Below are positions 12,039 to 21,668 of a stretch of 64,000 nt of DNA, in pieces (the first letter of the stretch is position 1; each line of letters begins with the position of its first letter). The notes under the pieces were generated by a model that searched no databases, had not been told where the DNA came from, and saw nothing but the letters and a program-made list of their open reading frames with translations. The translations under genes were made by a program, and so were the position numbers. This DNA is from CAWJAP01 sp963834365 (GTDB lineage: Bacteria; Acidobacteriota; Vicinamibacteria; Vicinamibacterales; Vicinamibacteraceae), in contig CAWIBS010000039.1 of assembly GCA_963834365.1 (NCBI GenBank), forward strand, positions 124,001-188,000, given 5' to 3'.

Positions 12039-13742
12039 ATGAAACGACTCTTCACCTCGACGCTGTATGCAGTCGGCGCCGGTTTCCTGATGACTTCGGT
12101 GGCTGCGGCTCAGTCGAGCCAGCAGCCGGCTCAGACGCCCGCGCCACAGCCAGTCGTCGTCTCGGACGCAACAACAAGACCCGCAACCAATACCTTTCTG
12201 GGCGACACCGGTCTGTGGTACGTCCCGACCGGCGAGGTCCTTCCCGCAAAGCGCTGGTCCTTCGGCGCGTACTATCAGAACTTCGACCGGGAACCGGGCT
12301 TCACCGACTTCGGGTTCTTCATCGGCAGCTTCGGCTACGGCATCTCCAATCGCGTCGAGCTCTTCGGCTCGGTTCGGGTGGTCAACCGGATCGACCGCGA
12401 CTTCCGGCCGCTGTTCCAGTCGGGCAACGAGGCGGGCGGATTCGTGAACGACTACCCGCTCGTGCCGGACCAGTGGAGCGGCAACAAGTTCAGCGACCTA
12501 CTGGTGGGCGGGAAGTTCAATCTGATGTCCCAGGTACACCGCAGGCCCCGGTCGCGCTCGCCATCCGGGCGACGGCGAAACTGCCGACCGGCGATGAGGA
12601 GGCGGGTGCGACCACCGGCAAGACCGACCTCTACGGCGACTTCGTGGTCAGCGGGGAAATCAACCAGAAGGTCGAGCTCTCCGGCTACGGCGGCGTCGCC
12701 TTCCGCGCAGTCGCCGGACGAGGTCGAGATCTCGAACGGTTTCCGCTATGGCTTCGGCCTGGCAGTGCCTACCCGGAGTTCCATCCGGTTGACCGCCGAG
12801 CTCTACGGAGAGAGGTACTTCGACGACACCCTCACGGGCGTCTTCACGGCTCCGGACGGCTCGCTCCAGTCGGCGACCTTCCCGAATCCGAACCCGCTTG
12901 ACTTCAACCTGGGCGCCACCTACATCTCCTCCAAGGGCTTCTTCGTGGGCGCGGCAGCCCAGTGGTCGCTCAACGCCTCCCAGCGCTCCAACTTCGGGGC
13001 GTTCGAGGACGAAGGCGGTGACTATTTCAGCGTCCAGGCGCGCATCGGATTCCACCCGGGCGTGCGCATCTACGTGCCCCCACCGCCTCCGCCGCCCCCG
13101 CCGCCGCCGGCGCAGCCGGTCAACCGGCCACCCACGGTCAAGGCTCGCTGCGAGCCCTGCATCGTCGAAGTCGGCAAGAGCTCGACGGTTTCGGCGACGG
13201 CGACCGACCCCGACGGGGATCAGCTGAAGTGCCGCTGGACGACGCCGTCCGGCAAGCTGGCCAATCCGACGGAACTGCAGACGCTGTGGACGGCGCCGAT
13301 GCAGGAAGGCTCGGTCCCGGTCACCATCACCTGCGATGACGGCAAGAGCGGCACCGCGTCCGACACCGTGACCATCCAGGTCATCAAGCCTCCGGTCAAG
13401 GAGTTCAAGTTCGAAGACGTGCACTTCGACTTCGACCGTTACTCCCTGCGTCCGGAAGCCGCGCGCATCCTCGACGAAGCCATCCGCGCCATGCAGGAGA
13501 ATGCAGGGCTCCGGATCGAGATCGACGGCCACACCTGCAGCATCGGCACGGCCGAGTACAACCTCGCGCTCGGTGAGCGCCGCGCCAATGCGGTCCGCGA
13601 CTACCTCTCGTCGCGCGGCATTTCGGCCGACCGCTTGCGCACGGTGACCTACGGCGAGGAGCGGCCGAAGCACGACAACGCCCGCGAAGAGACGCGTCGT
13701 CTCAACCGGCGCGCGGAACTGGTCGTTCGTCTGCAGCAGTAG
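12039..13742 (+). CDS. OmpA-family outer-membrane protein with beta-barrel, proline linker and peptidoglycan-binding domain
   Basis: The 567-residue protein has a signal peptide (MKRLFTSTLYAVGAGFLMTS, then VAAAQ). A beta-barrel-like region with alternating aromatic residues spans about 50-340. A proline run lies at about 347-358 and an Ig/PKD-like segment (TVSATATDPDGDQLKC) at about 375-450. The OmpA C-terminal domain spans about 455-567 (EDVHFDFDRYSLRP, EIDGHTCSIGTAEYN, NRRAELVVRL). That domain anchors the outer membrane to peptidoglycan. Two compensating single-base errors (about 12534 and 12706) leave residues ~166-222 out of frame, where the shifted reading (PVALAIRATAKLPTGDEEAG) looks native. 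It has its own promoter and a strong terminator. Confidence 0.85.
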   Translation: MKRLFTSTLYAVGAGFLMTSVAAAQSSQQPAQTPAPQPVVVSDATTRPATNTFLGDTGLWYVPTGEVLPAKRWSFGAYYQNFDREPGFTDFGFFIGSFGYGISNRVELFGSVRVVNRIDRDFRPLFQSGNEAGGFVNDYPLVPDQWSGNKFSDLLVGGKFNLMSQVHRRPRSRSPSGRRRNCRPAMRRRVRPPARPTSTATSWSAGKSTRRSSSPATAASPSAQSPDEVEISNGFRYGFGLAVPTRSSIRLTAELYGERYFDDTLTGVFTAPDGSLQSATFPNPNPLDFNLGATYISSKGFFVGAAAQWSLNASQRSNFGAFEDEGGDYFSVQARIGFHPGVRIYVPPPPPPPPPPPAQPVNRPPTVKARCEPCIVEVGKSSTVSATATDPDGDQLKCRWTTPSGKLANPTELQTLWTAPMQEGSVPVTITCDDGKSGTASDTVTIQVIKPPVKEFKFEDVHFDFDRYSLRPEAARILDEAIRAMQENAGLRIEIDGHTCSIGTAEYNLALGERRANAVRDYLSSRGISADRLRTVTYGEERPKHDNAREETRRLNRRAELVVRLQQ

Positions 13743-13764
13743 GCGGCGCACGCAAACCCTCGAC

Positions 13765-13796
13765 GGGCCGGCGGGAGTCATCCCGCCGGCCCTTTT
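13765..13796 (+). terminator. Rho-independent terminator after the OmpA-family gene
   Basis: A perfect 12-bp stem (13765-13776 with 13781-13792) around a GTCA loop is followed directly by TTTT. It starts 22 bases after the stop codon and is the clearest intrinsic terminator in the window. Confidence 0.9.
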
Positions 13797-13887
13797 CGTT
13801 GTACGGCTTCCCCCCGGGTAGAATGCAGCGGCAACGCGTCCATGCGGCGCGACGCGCCTTCAGCGACCAACGCCCGTCACACCAACA

Positions 13888-14908
13888 GTGGCCATCGAGC
13901 GCTCCTCGTCGCGCCGGATTGCCGACCTCGTGCGCGAGCTCTCGGGCGAGGATGCCGTCAAGCGCGAAGCGGCGGTGGCACGGTTGACGATTGCCGGAGC
14001 GCGGGCGGTCGATCCCGTCCTGAAGGCGCTTGCCGCGGCGACGCCCGCAACCCAGGTGACCGCGTTGCGGGTGCTGGCGGGGCTCGAGGAGCCGCGAACG
14101 CTGGAGCCCGCGATCACGCTCCTGCGATCGCCGCATCCCCAGGTCGTGGAGGCGGCGATCGGCGCCGTGCGGACACACCTGATGTCGGAGTCGGCCGACA
14201 CCGCCTCCCGCGCGATCGGTGCCTTGACGGCCGTCTGCGTCGATCGCCGGCGGGAGGACGCCGTGCGCCTGGCGGCGCTCGAAGCGCTCTCGGACATCGG
14301 TGCAGCGCTGGTCGCGCCCCTGCGCGACCAGCTGCGCAGCGATCCCAGCGCCCGCGTGCGGCGAGCCGCGTCGGCCGAGGCGGCACGGGACGTTGTCGGC
14401 GCGGAAGCCGCGGCCGCGAGGCTCGAAGCCGCGTCAATCGAGCCCGGTGACGATCCCCAGCTGGTGTGGCAATGGGTTCGCGAAGGCGCCGGGCTGGCGT
14501 CGCTCGCGACGCTGCATCAACTGATCCTGACGCTGCGCGAGCGCGAGCGCGGAACTCCGGTCGCCGGGCGTGGGCGCTGGGGCCGCGCCATCGGCGCCGC
14601 GCACCTCGCGCTCGCCGGGCGTGAGAGCCGACTGGCCGTGTTCGATCTCAGAGACGCGCTCGAGCACGGGCCCGGCGATGGCGACGCCGACATCATTGCG
14701 TCGACGGCGAGGGTGGGTGACGCGTCCTGCCTGGAACCGCTCGGGGTGGCCTGGCAGCGTTCGCGGGACCCGACAACCCGAAGCACGATTCGAGGCGGCC
14801 GCTCGAGCCATCGTCGCGCGCGAGCGCCTCACGCGACGGCACGCGGCGTGGAAGAAGCTCACCGCCCGTCTGCCCGAAGCCGCCGCCCGGTTGTGGCCGC
14901 GCAAGTGA
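13888..14908 (+). CDS. HEAT-repeat protein, one frameshift
   Basis: The protein is built of repeated paired helices with the HEAT pattern (for example GAALVAPLRDQLRSDPSARVRRAASAEA in spirit: alanine/leucine-rich helix, aspartate turn, arginine-valine-arginine). Such repeats are protein-binding scaffolds, and the partner is unknown. The GTG at 13888 is the start used; TAGAAT at 13818-13823 could be a -10 element, but its -35 is poor. One extra base near 14775 shifts the frame. The corrected C-terminus ends in helices with TRRHAAWKKLTARLPEA and stops at 14908, giving about 339 residues. Read uncorrected, the frame runs on into the short-word array that follows. Confidence 0.7.
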
Positions 14909-14910
14909 CA

Positions 14911-14965
14911 GCGACCAATGAGCAGCTACCAATGACGAACTACCAACTACCAACTACCAACTACT
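14911..14965 (+). repeat. Short-word array, ACCAACT family
   Basis: Just after the HEAT-gene stop, the 7-base word ACCAACT occurs about four times in tandem, preceded by degenerate copies (ACCAATG, CTACCAATG). Related words recur in the gaps at 39.3, 45.5, 59.6 and 60.3 kb. No complementary arm is obvious here. Confidence 0.75.
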
Positions 14966-14986
14966 AAAGGGCCGGTGCGCGGCGGA

Positions 14987-17032
14987 TCATTCAGGCGTCG
15001 GCGTCGAGGGTTTACTTTCTTTGGCGCGGTATTTCTCGAACCACGCGCGAAGGTACAGCTGCTGAAGGAGCTGGTGCGAGGGTCGCCGCCACGCGTGGAA
15101 CTCCTCGGGCATGCGCACGAGGAGCGTGTCGGCCTTCCGGAGCACCTTCAGCGCGCGGTAATACTCCTCGCTCTGCGAGATCGGCGTTCGCAGGTCCGCC
15201 TCTCCCGTCATCACCATCGTCGGCGTCCGGACGTTTCCGACGTAGTGCAGCGGCGACCGTACGGCGTACTCCATGGGGTCTTCCCAGGGGTATTTCTGAA
15301 ACTGCTGATACCAGTTGATGCCGTCGGTCGTGCCGACGAAGGAGTGCCAATTGATGACCGGACGCATCGAGACGGCGGCGCGGAACCGGTCGGTGTGGCC
15401 GACGATCCAGGCGGTCAGCACACCACCCCCGGATCCGCCGCACACGAAGAGGTTGTCCTTGTCCACCCAGCCCTTCGCCAGCGCCGCATCGACGCCTGCC
15501 ATCAGATCGTCGTAGTCCTTGCCGGGATAGCTGAACTGAATGCCGTTCACGAAGTCCTGGCCGTAGCCGGTCGAGCCTCGCGGGTTGGTCCAGAGGACTC
15601 CATACCCGTTGGCGGCGAAGTTCTGCCAGGCCCAGTTCCAGGCCACGGAATACATGCTCCACGGCCCACCGTGAATCCAGAGCACGATGGGGTATTTCTT
15701 CGAGGGGTCGAAATTCACCGGCTTCATCAGCCAGCCCTGCGCCTTGAGACCGTCGGGGGCCGTGAACCACAGTTCCTCGACTTCGCCGAGCGCGAGGCCC
15801 TCCAGCACGTCACGATTGACGTCAACCAGCACCCGGACCTCGCCGGGCTTCGCCACCGTGAAGGCCACGAGGGCGGACGGCTCCCTGACCGACGATCGAA
15901 TGGCGACGGCCTGGCCCGTGCGCGCGATGGATACGGCGCTCAGCGCATGGCTGCCGCTGGTCACCTTCCGCGCCGACGCCTGCCCGACGGGCGCGAAGTA
16001 GAGCTGCTCTTCCCCGCGTTCCTGCATGCCGTAGTACACGCCGCTGCCGTCGGCGGCCCACGCCATCGCGGAGGGAGAGCTCGGCAACGCGCCGATCCAG
16101 GACCGCTTGCCCTGGCCGCGCGCGTCCATCAGATAGATGCTCGCGATGTGACTGGTGAGGTTCTGCTGATCGAAGCCGCTGTAAGCGACCCACTTTCCGT
16201 CGGGCGACACGGTGGGCGCGAAATCCGGCCCGGCGCGCTCGGTCAGCGGCGACACGGCCAGCGTGCCCGCATCGATCGCATAGATTTCCGAATCGCCCCG
16301 GAGGTAGTCGGCATCCGGCTTGCGGATGCCGCTGACCATGACCACCTTGCCATCCGCCGACCACTCGGGCGCCTGATGGTTGTAGCTGCCCGAGGTCAAT
16401 TGTCTTGGTGAGCCGCCGACGCTCGCGTCGATGGTGAAGACGTGCGTGAACGTCGTCGACGTCGGGCCGATGCCATCCGCGCCCCACGACGGCCGATCGA
16501 CGACGACCGCGCCCTTGGCGAGCTGCGCGCCTTTCGGCAGCGGCGGCAGCTTTACGGGCAGGACGGGTGTCTCGTCGGGAATCTGCATGGTGAACGCGAT
16601 GGTCCGCCCGTCAGGCGACCAGGCCAGCGCCGACGGATCGCGCTCCACACGCGAGAGTTGCAGCGTCTCACGCGTGTCCAGCCACATGACGTGGATCTGC
16701 AGCGACCCCGACCGATTCGAGAGAAACGCGATGCGCTTGCCGTCCGGCGACCAGACCGGCGCCGAGTCGCGCCATGATCCGTCCGTGAGCTGGCGCAGCC
16801 GTTCGCCGCGGATGTCGATCATCCAGAGGTTGCTCTGGTTCTGATCCTTGGCCATGTCCACGAAGCCGCGTGTGAAGATGACCTGCGACCCGTCGGGCGC
16901 AATCTGCGGGCTCGCGATCGACTCCATCTGGAAGAACGTGTCGTCGGAGAGGAGCTTCGGTGCCTGCGCCGCGGCGGGCTGGGCGCACGCCAGCACGCCA
17001 GCCGTCAGGGCTCCCATCAGGTGTCTGCGCAT
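14987..17032 (-). CDS. Secreted S9-family prolyl oligopeptidase-like peptidase (acylaminoacyl-peptidase/DPP-like)
   Basis: The 681-residue protein starts with a signal peptide ending near QPAAAQA. A beta-propeller built of WD40-like/TolB-like repeats (SPDGKRIAFLSNRSG, SPDGKWVAYSG) spans about residues 30-400. An alpha/beta hydrolase domain follows with a probable catalytic triad: Ser near 534 in CGGSGGG, Asp near 614 in GEADLRTP, His near 646 in EFHAWRR. It probably cleaves short peptides in the periplasm. I chose the ATG at 17032 because AAGGAG lies 7 bases upstream; the open frame extends 48 codons further into the repeat array, which is unlikely coding. Confidence 0.9.
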   Translation of the reverse strand: MRRHLMGALTAGVLACAQPAAAQAPKLLSDDTFFQMESIASPQIAPDGSQVIFTRGFVDMAKDQNQSNLWMIDIRGERLRQLTDGSWRDSAPVWSPDGKRIAFLSNRSGSLQIHVMWLDTRETLQLSRVERDPSALAWSPDGRTIAFTMQIPDETPVLPVKLPPLPKGAQLAKGAVVVDRPSWGADGIGPTSTTFTHVFTIDASVGGSPRQLTSGSYNHQAPEWSADGKVVMVSGIRKPDADYLRGDSEIYAIDAGTLAVSPLTERAGPDFAPTVSPDGKWVAYSGFDQQNLTSHIASIYLMDARGQGKRSWIGALPSSPSAMAWAADGSGVYYGMQERGEEQLYFAPVGQASARKVTSGSHALSAVSIARTGQAVAIRSSVREPSALVAFTVAKPGEVRVLVDVNRDVLEGLALGEVEELWFTAPDGLKAQGWLMKPVNFDPSKKYPIVLWIHGGPWSMYSVAWNWAWQNFAANGYGVLWTNPRGSTGYGQDFVNGIQFSYPGKDYDDLMAGVDAALAKGWVDKDNLFVCGGSGGGVLTAWIVGHTDRFRAAVSMRPVINWHSFVGTTDGINWYQQFQKYPWEDPMEYAVRSPLHYVGNVRTPTMVMTGEADLRTPISQSEEYYRALKVLRKADTLLVRMPEEFHAWRRPSHQLLQQLYLRAWFEKYRAKESKPSTPTPE

Positions 17033-17069
17033 TGTCGGCTCCTTCGATCGCCGCAGTTTCTGCCCGTCG

Positions 17070-17149
17070 TGATGCCTCGTGTCTGATGCTTGGTGCCTGG
17101 CGCCTGATGCCTGATCCCTGATTCCTGGTGCCTGATGCCTGCTCCCTGT
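17070..17149. repeat. Short-word array, GATGCCTG family
   Basis: The 118-base gap between proS and the S9 peptidase is almost filled by about ten degenerate copies of a 6-9-base word (TGATGCCTG, TGGTGCCTG, TGATCCCTG, TGATTCCTG). No complementary arm is seen. Confidence 0.75.
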
Positions 17150-17150
17150 C

Positions 17151-18606
17151 TTAGTACGCCTTCGCGAAGTACGCATAGACTTCGGCCGGACGGCCGCTCA
17201 CCATGCAGACCTTGCCCTCGGGCGCCGGGGTTCCGAACGGCACGTTCCTGAGGGTCGCCTGCGTCTCGGCCTTGACCTGGGCTTCGAGCGCCGCGTCGTG
17301 CACCCATGGCGCGACGACATAGCCCGGACGCCCTTCCATGGCGGCCTTGAACTCATCGTAGGTATCCACCCACGTCGTGTGCTCGTCGCGGAACGTCCGC
17401 GCTCGCGCGAGCAGCGCCGCCTGGATGTCGTCCAGCATCCGCTGCAGGGCCGCGGCCACGTTGTCGATGGGCACCGGCGACTTCTCGCGCGTGTCGCGCC
17501 GCGCCGTCAGCACCTGCGCGTTCTGGATGTCCCGCGGTCCGATCTCGATCCGCAGCGGCACGCCGCGCATCTCCCATTCGGCGAACTTCCAGCCGGGCGT
17601 GTACGCATCGCGGTCGTCGATCAGCACGCGGATACCGGCGGCGCGAAGCGTGTCGGCGATCTCCCGCGCCCTGGGCAAGCACGGTCTCCTGCCAGTTGCC
17701 GCGCGGAATCGGCACGATGACGACCTGGTGCGGCGCGACGCGGGGCGGCAGGATGAGCCCGCTGTCGTCGCCGTGGGTCATGATGACGCCGCCGATGAGC
17801 CGTGTGGACACCCCCCACGACGTCGTCCAGGCATGCTGGAGCGTCTTGTCGCGAGCCTGGAACGTGATGTCGAACGCCTTCGCGAAGTTCTGTCCGAGAT
17901 GGTGCGACGTGCCGGCCTGCAGCGCGCGGCCGTCTCCCATCAGCGCCTCGATCGAATACGTGCGATCCGCACCCGCGAACTTCTCGCTCTCGCTCTTCAA
18001 CCCGTCGAGCACCGGCATCGCGAGCTCGGTCTCAGCCAGGTCCTTATAGATCTCCAGGATCCTGAGCGTCTCCTGCAACGCATCCTCTTCGGTCTCATGG
18101 GCCGTGTGGCCTTCCTGCCACAGGAACTCGGTCGTGCGCAGGAATGGCCGCGTCACCTTTTCCCACCGGACGACGTTCGCCCACTGATTGATCAGTACCG
18201 GCAGATCGCGCCACGACTGAATCCACTTCGCGTACATCGTCCCGAACACGACCTCGGACGTCGGACGGATGGCGAGCTTCTCTTCGAGCTCGTCGGTTCC
18301 GCCCCTGGTCACCCAGGCGACCTGCGGCGCGAAGCCTTCGACGTGCTCCGCCTCCTTCATCAACAGGCTTTCGGGGATGAACAGCGGAAAGTAGGCGTTG
18401 ACGTGTCCCGTGGCTTTCAGGCGCCGATCGAGTGCCTGCTGGATCAGCTCCCAGATGGCGTAGCCATACGGCCGGATGACCATGCAGCCCTTGACGGGCG
18501 AATAGTCCGCCAGCTCCGCCTTCTTCACGACGTCCACGTACCAGCGTGAGAAGTCTTCCGACTGTTTCGTGATTTCGGTAACGAGGGAGTCTTTCTGATC
18601 GGTCAT
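17151..18606 (-). CDS. proS: Prolyl-tRNA synthetase (type 3, eukaryote/archaea-like), one frameshift
   Basis: ProRS charges tRNA-Pro. Class II motifs are visible: RPTSEVVFG, FLRTTEFLWQEGHTAH and the motif-3 region GGVIMTHGDDSGLILPPR. An anticodon-binding domain (IRVLIDDRDAYTPGWKFAEWE) and a C-terminal zinc-type domain ending in tyrosine (AYFAKAY) follow. The terminal Tyr and lack of an INS domain mark the eukaryote-like form. One extra base near 17680 breaks the frame between QETVL and PRAREIAD; without it the protein is 484 residues, normal for the type. The ATG at 18606 lies only 32 bases from the divergent IS481-type gene, leaving little promoter space. Confidence 0.93.
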
Positions 18607-18638
18607 GTGAGTCACGGCTGGGGCGCGTCGGTCGTCAG

Positions 18639-19675
18639 TTGCCGTGGCAGGAGAGGTCACCCGTGGATTTACGTGTGCAATTCATGACGGAATACCTGAC
18701 GGAACAGTGGTCGATGACCGAGCTCGCCGCGCAGGACGGCGTCAGCCGGAAGACCGCGAACAAGTGGGTGGGACTGTACCAAGCGGCGGGACCAGCGGCC
18801 CTGGTCGATCGCTCGCGGCGCCCCCATGCGCACCCGGCGGCGACCGACGCCGCTTTGGTGGAGGCGTTGCTCGCGGTCCGTCGGCGGCATCCGGATTGGG
18901 GGCCGAAGAAGCTGCTCGCCACCGTGCGGCGCACGCGGCCGGCGGCGCCGTGGCCGGGGCGGTCGACGGTGGCCGATCTGCTGCAGCGCCATCACCTGAT
19001 TGGGGCGCGTCAGCGGCGGCGCCCGGTGCCGCATGGCGGCCATCGGTTGGCCGCGATCACGAGCCCGAATGCCACGTGGACGACTGACTTCAAGGGGGAG
19101 TTTCGGACCCAGGACGGACGCTACTGCTATCCGTTGACCCTGCGCGACGGCTTCAGCCGGTATGTGCTGCGGTGCGATGGTCTGCTCAGTCGGAGCTTGG
19201 CCGAGACCCGCCGCTGTTTCGAACGCGCGTTTGCGACCTACGGCCTGCCCGATCGGATCCGGAGTGATAACGGGGCGCCGTTTGCGGGGACCGGCTTGGG
19301 CTGGCTGTCGCGGCTGAATGTCTGGTGGCTGCGGCTGGGGATCTGTCCCGAGCGGATTGCGTTGGGCCGCCCCGAGCAGAATGGCTCGCATGAACAATTC
19401 CACCGCGTGCTCAAGGCCAGGACGACGCGCCCGCCGGCCGCGCATGTCCGCGCGCAACAACAGCGCTTTCGCGTCTTCTGTTGGCAGTACAACGAAGACC
19501 GGCCCCATGAGAGTCTCGACGACGCCGCGCCCGGGAGCGTCTACCGGCCGTCGTCCCGATCGCTGCCCGTGCGACTGCCGGCCCTTGATACGCCGGTCAC
19601 CTGGAAGTGCGCCGAGTCTCGAGCACCGGCACGATTTCCTGGTTGGGCGACCCCGTGTTTCTCAGTGAAGTCTAA
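18639..19675 (+). mobile_element. IS481-type DDE transposase, 3'-truncated and frameshifted remnant
   Basis: The product starts (M/L)PWQERSPVDLRVQF at a TTG and has an N-terminal helix-turn-helix (MTELAAQDGVSRKTANKWV). The integrase core shows all three acidic residues: D in WTTDFKGEF, D in IRSDNGAPF and E in NGSHEQFHR. Near 19600 one C is missing; the next frame gives LEVRRVSSTGTISWLGDPVF and stops at 19673-19675, where full-length relatives continue. The element therefore lacks the usual C-terminal end, and I see no terminal inverted repeats. The left edge lies within 32 bases of the proS start. It is probably an immobile relic. Confidence 0.85.
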
Positions 19676-19788
19676 GTCTGTCTGTCGTCAGTCTTCGGTC
19701 GTCAGTCCGTCTTTGGTCTTTGGTCTTGGTCTGGCTTGGTCTGTCTCGCTGGTCGTTGGTACTTGGTAGCTGGTTAGCTGTTTTCGCC
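19676..19788 (+). repeat. Short-word array, GTCTTTGG/GTCTTCGG family
   Basis: Directly after the transposase stop come about twelve degenerate copies of a 6-9-base word (GTCTTCG, GTCTTTG, GTCTTGG, then GGTAGCTG-type words). The array runs over the nadB stop codon. Its abrupt start at the transposase end suggests the IS was cut at, or grew into, the array. Confidence 0.7.
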
Positions 19789-21450
19789 TGCTTGCGTCCC
19801 TGCCGCGCGTGCACTCGTCGAGACCGCGGCCCTCCGCGCCACACGTTGGTCGGCGAGTCGATGCCGCCAGCGCGAATCGTCGCGGGCTGGAAAATCGGTC
19901 CGGAAATGCCCTCCTCGACTTTCTTCCCGGCGTCGCGCCGCACGCGCCATGAGCCGCCCGACGATGACGAGGCTGGTGAGCCGGGGATGCGCGGTCAGGT
20001 CGGCGTCGTACGACTCGAGCCACGCCCAGGCCCCGTCGAACGCCGAGACCGCATCGGCGAGCCGCGCGCGCTCGCGGATCACGCCGACGTCGTTCCACAT
20101 CCGCGCGCGAAGGCCGCCTTCATCCGGCTCATGCTGCCGGGCGATGTGCCGGCCCTCCTCCCTGGTCTCGCGCTCGGCCACGAGCGTCGCCGCAAAGGTC
20201 GCAGGCCAATCGCGGCGCTGCTGGTCCGCGGCCATGGCCTCCCCGGCTCTCAACCCGAAGACGAGTCCCTCGAGCAACGAGTTGCTGGCCAGCCGGTTGG
20301 CGCCATGGACGCCGGTGCAGGCGACCTCACCCGCGGCGTAGAGCCGCGGCACGGACGTCCGCCCCTCGAGATCCGTCTCGACCCCGCCCATCAGGTAATG
20401 CGCCGCCGGACTGACGGGGATGCGATCGCGGGCGAGATCGAGGCCCGCGGATCGGCAGGCGGCCGAGATCAGCGGGAACCGGTCGTGCACCCACGCCGGG
20501 TCGAGATGCCTGAGCGACAGGAACACCGGCCGGCCGGTACGGGCTATCTCGCGGACGATGGCCCGGGACACACGGTCTCGGGGGGCCAGGTCGGCGGCTG
20601 CCTCATAGCGGGCCATGAAGGGCTCATCGTCGGCCGTGACGAGTCGCGCGCCTTCGCCGCGCAGGGCTTCCGACAGCAGGAATCGCGGATGGCCTTCCAC
20701 GTGCAGAGCCGTCGGGTGGAACTGGACGAACTCGAGGTCCGCGACACGCGCCCCCGCCAGCCATGCCATGGCTACCCCGTCCCCTGAGGCCACCTCGGGG
20801 TTGGTCGTCTCGCGGAAGACCTGTCCCGCGCCTCCGGTCGCGAGCAGCGTCGAACCCGCGCGCGCTTCGCGCAACTGACCGTCCGATGCAAGGTAGCGGA
20901 CCCCGACGCACTGACCGGCTTCAAGCGAGAGTCCAAGTGCGCGGGTGTGCTCCAGCACGCGAATACGCGAATCGGCCGACGCCCGCTCCCACAATGCCCG
21001 TCCGATCTCGCGCCCCGTGGCATCGCGGGCGTGGAGCACCCGTCGGACGCTGTGCGCCGCTTCGTGGGCCAGGGACACCGACCCGTCGGCCCGGCGGTCG
21101 AAGGCGACGCCCCAGTCCATCAGCTCCATCACGTCGCCCGGGCCCTGCTCGACCAGGACGCGGGCCGCGGCCTCGTCCACCAGCCCGTCACCGGCCGCAA
21201 TCGTGTCGGCCAGATGCAGGGCCGGGGAATCATCGGGCCCCGTGGCCGCGGCAATGCCGCCCTGCGCGTAGCCGGTATTGCCCTCCGTGGAGTCCGCCTT
21301 GGTCAGGACGAGCACATCGCCGTGCCCGGTCAGCGCCAGCGCCGCACGCAGCGCCGCTATCCCGCTGCCCACGATGAGGTAGTCGCTCTGCTCGCTCACG
21401 CGCTGGTATCCGTCCGGAGCCCGGCGGCCGGGGGCGGCGGACCGAGACAT
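19774..21450 (-). CDS. nadB: L-aspartate oxidase
   Basis: NadB oxidises L-aspartate to iminoaspartate, the first step of de novo NAD synthesis. The 558-residue flavoprotein has the FAD-binding start SDYLIVGSGIAALRAALAL, the TGYAQGGIAAA block, the HPTALHVEG substrate region and the RLYAAGEVACTGVHGANRLASNSLLEGLVFG block, all typical of the family. The N-terminal ATG at 21450 gives about 17 extra residues; the GTG at 21399 (product starting SEQSDYLIVG) is equally possible. nadA and nadC are not nearby. It is divergent from aroB. Confidence 0.95.
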   Translation of the reverse strand: MSRSAAPGRRAPDGYQRVSEQSDYLIVGSGIAALRAALALTGHGDVLVLTKADSTEGNTGYAQGGIAAATGPDDSPALHLADTIAAGDGLVDEAAARVLVEQGPGDVMELMDWGVAFDRRADGSVSLAHEAAHSVRRVLHARDATGREIGRALWERASADSRIRVLEHTRALGLSLEAGQCVGVRYLASDGQLREARAGSTLLATGGAGQVFRETTNPEVASGDGVAMAWLAGARVADLEFVQFHPTALHVEGHPRFLLSEALRGEGARLVTADDEPFMARYEAAADLAPRDRVSRAIVREIARTGRPVFLSLRHLDPAWVHDRFPLISAACRSAGLDLARDRIPVSPAAHYLMGGVETDLEGRTSVPRLYAAGEVACTGVHGANRLASNSLLEGLVFGLRAGEAMAADQQRRDWPATFAATLVAERETREEGRHIARQHEPDEGGLRARMWNDVGVIRERARLADAVSAFDGAWAWLESYDADLTAHPRLTSLVIVGRLMARAARRREESRGGHFRTDFPARDDSRWRHRLADQRVARRAAVSTSARAAGTQAGENS

Positions 21451-21551
21451 CGCGGCCCGCCGCAGGCGCTGGCGTGCCTGCGCGCCGCGCGCAGGTCGAA
21501 GCCCGGGCTACTGTATCCTAAGCCCGGAGTTCAGTTGCGTTGACGCGTTGA

Positions 21552-21623
21552 CGTAGTGTCCGGCTAAAGCCGGACCCGGGAATCATCCGGACCCGGGAGC
21601 CCGCCTAAAGGCGGACACTACGT
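21552..21623. repeat. REPIN-like double hairpin, GTAGTGTCCGGC family
   Basis: Outer ends CGTAGTGTCC and GGACACTACG are inverted copies. Inside, TCCGGCTAAAGCCGGA forms the left hairpin and CCGCCTAAAGGCGG the right one, with a CCCGGG-flanked centre. It sits between the divergent nadB and aroB genes. Half-elements of the same family lie at 24.86 and 25.04 kb. Confidence 0.8.
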
Positions 21624-21668
21624 CCAGCCCCGTCGGGCCGGGCCGAGTTCACCATCGCGGACATCCCA

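Noticed and set aside
17032..17176. 48-codon N-terminal extension of the S9 peptidase
   Set aside because: It is translated word array (repeated RHQ/ASD residues) and would hide the signal peptide that follows the Shine-Dalgarno-supported ATG.
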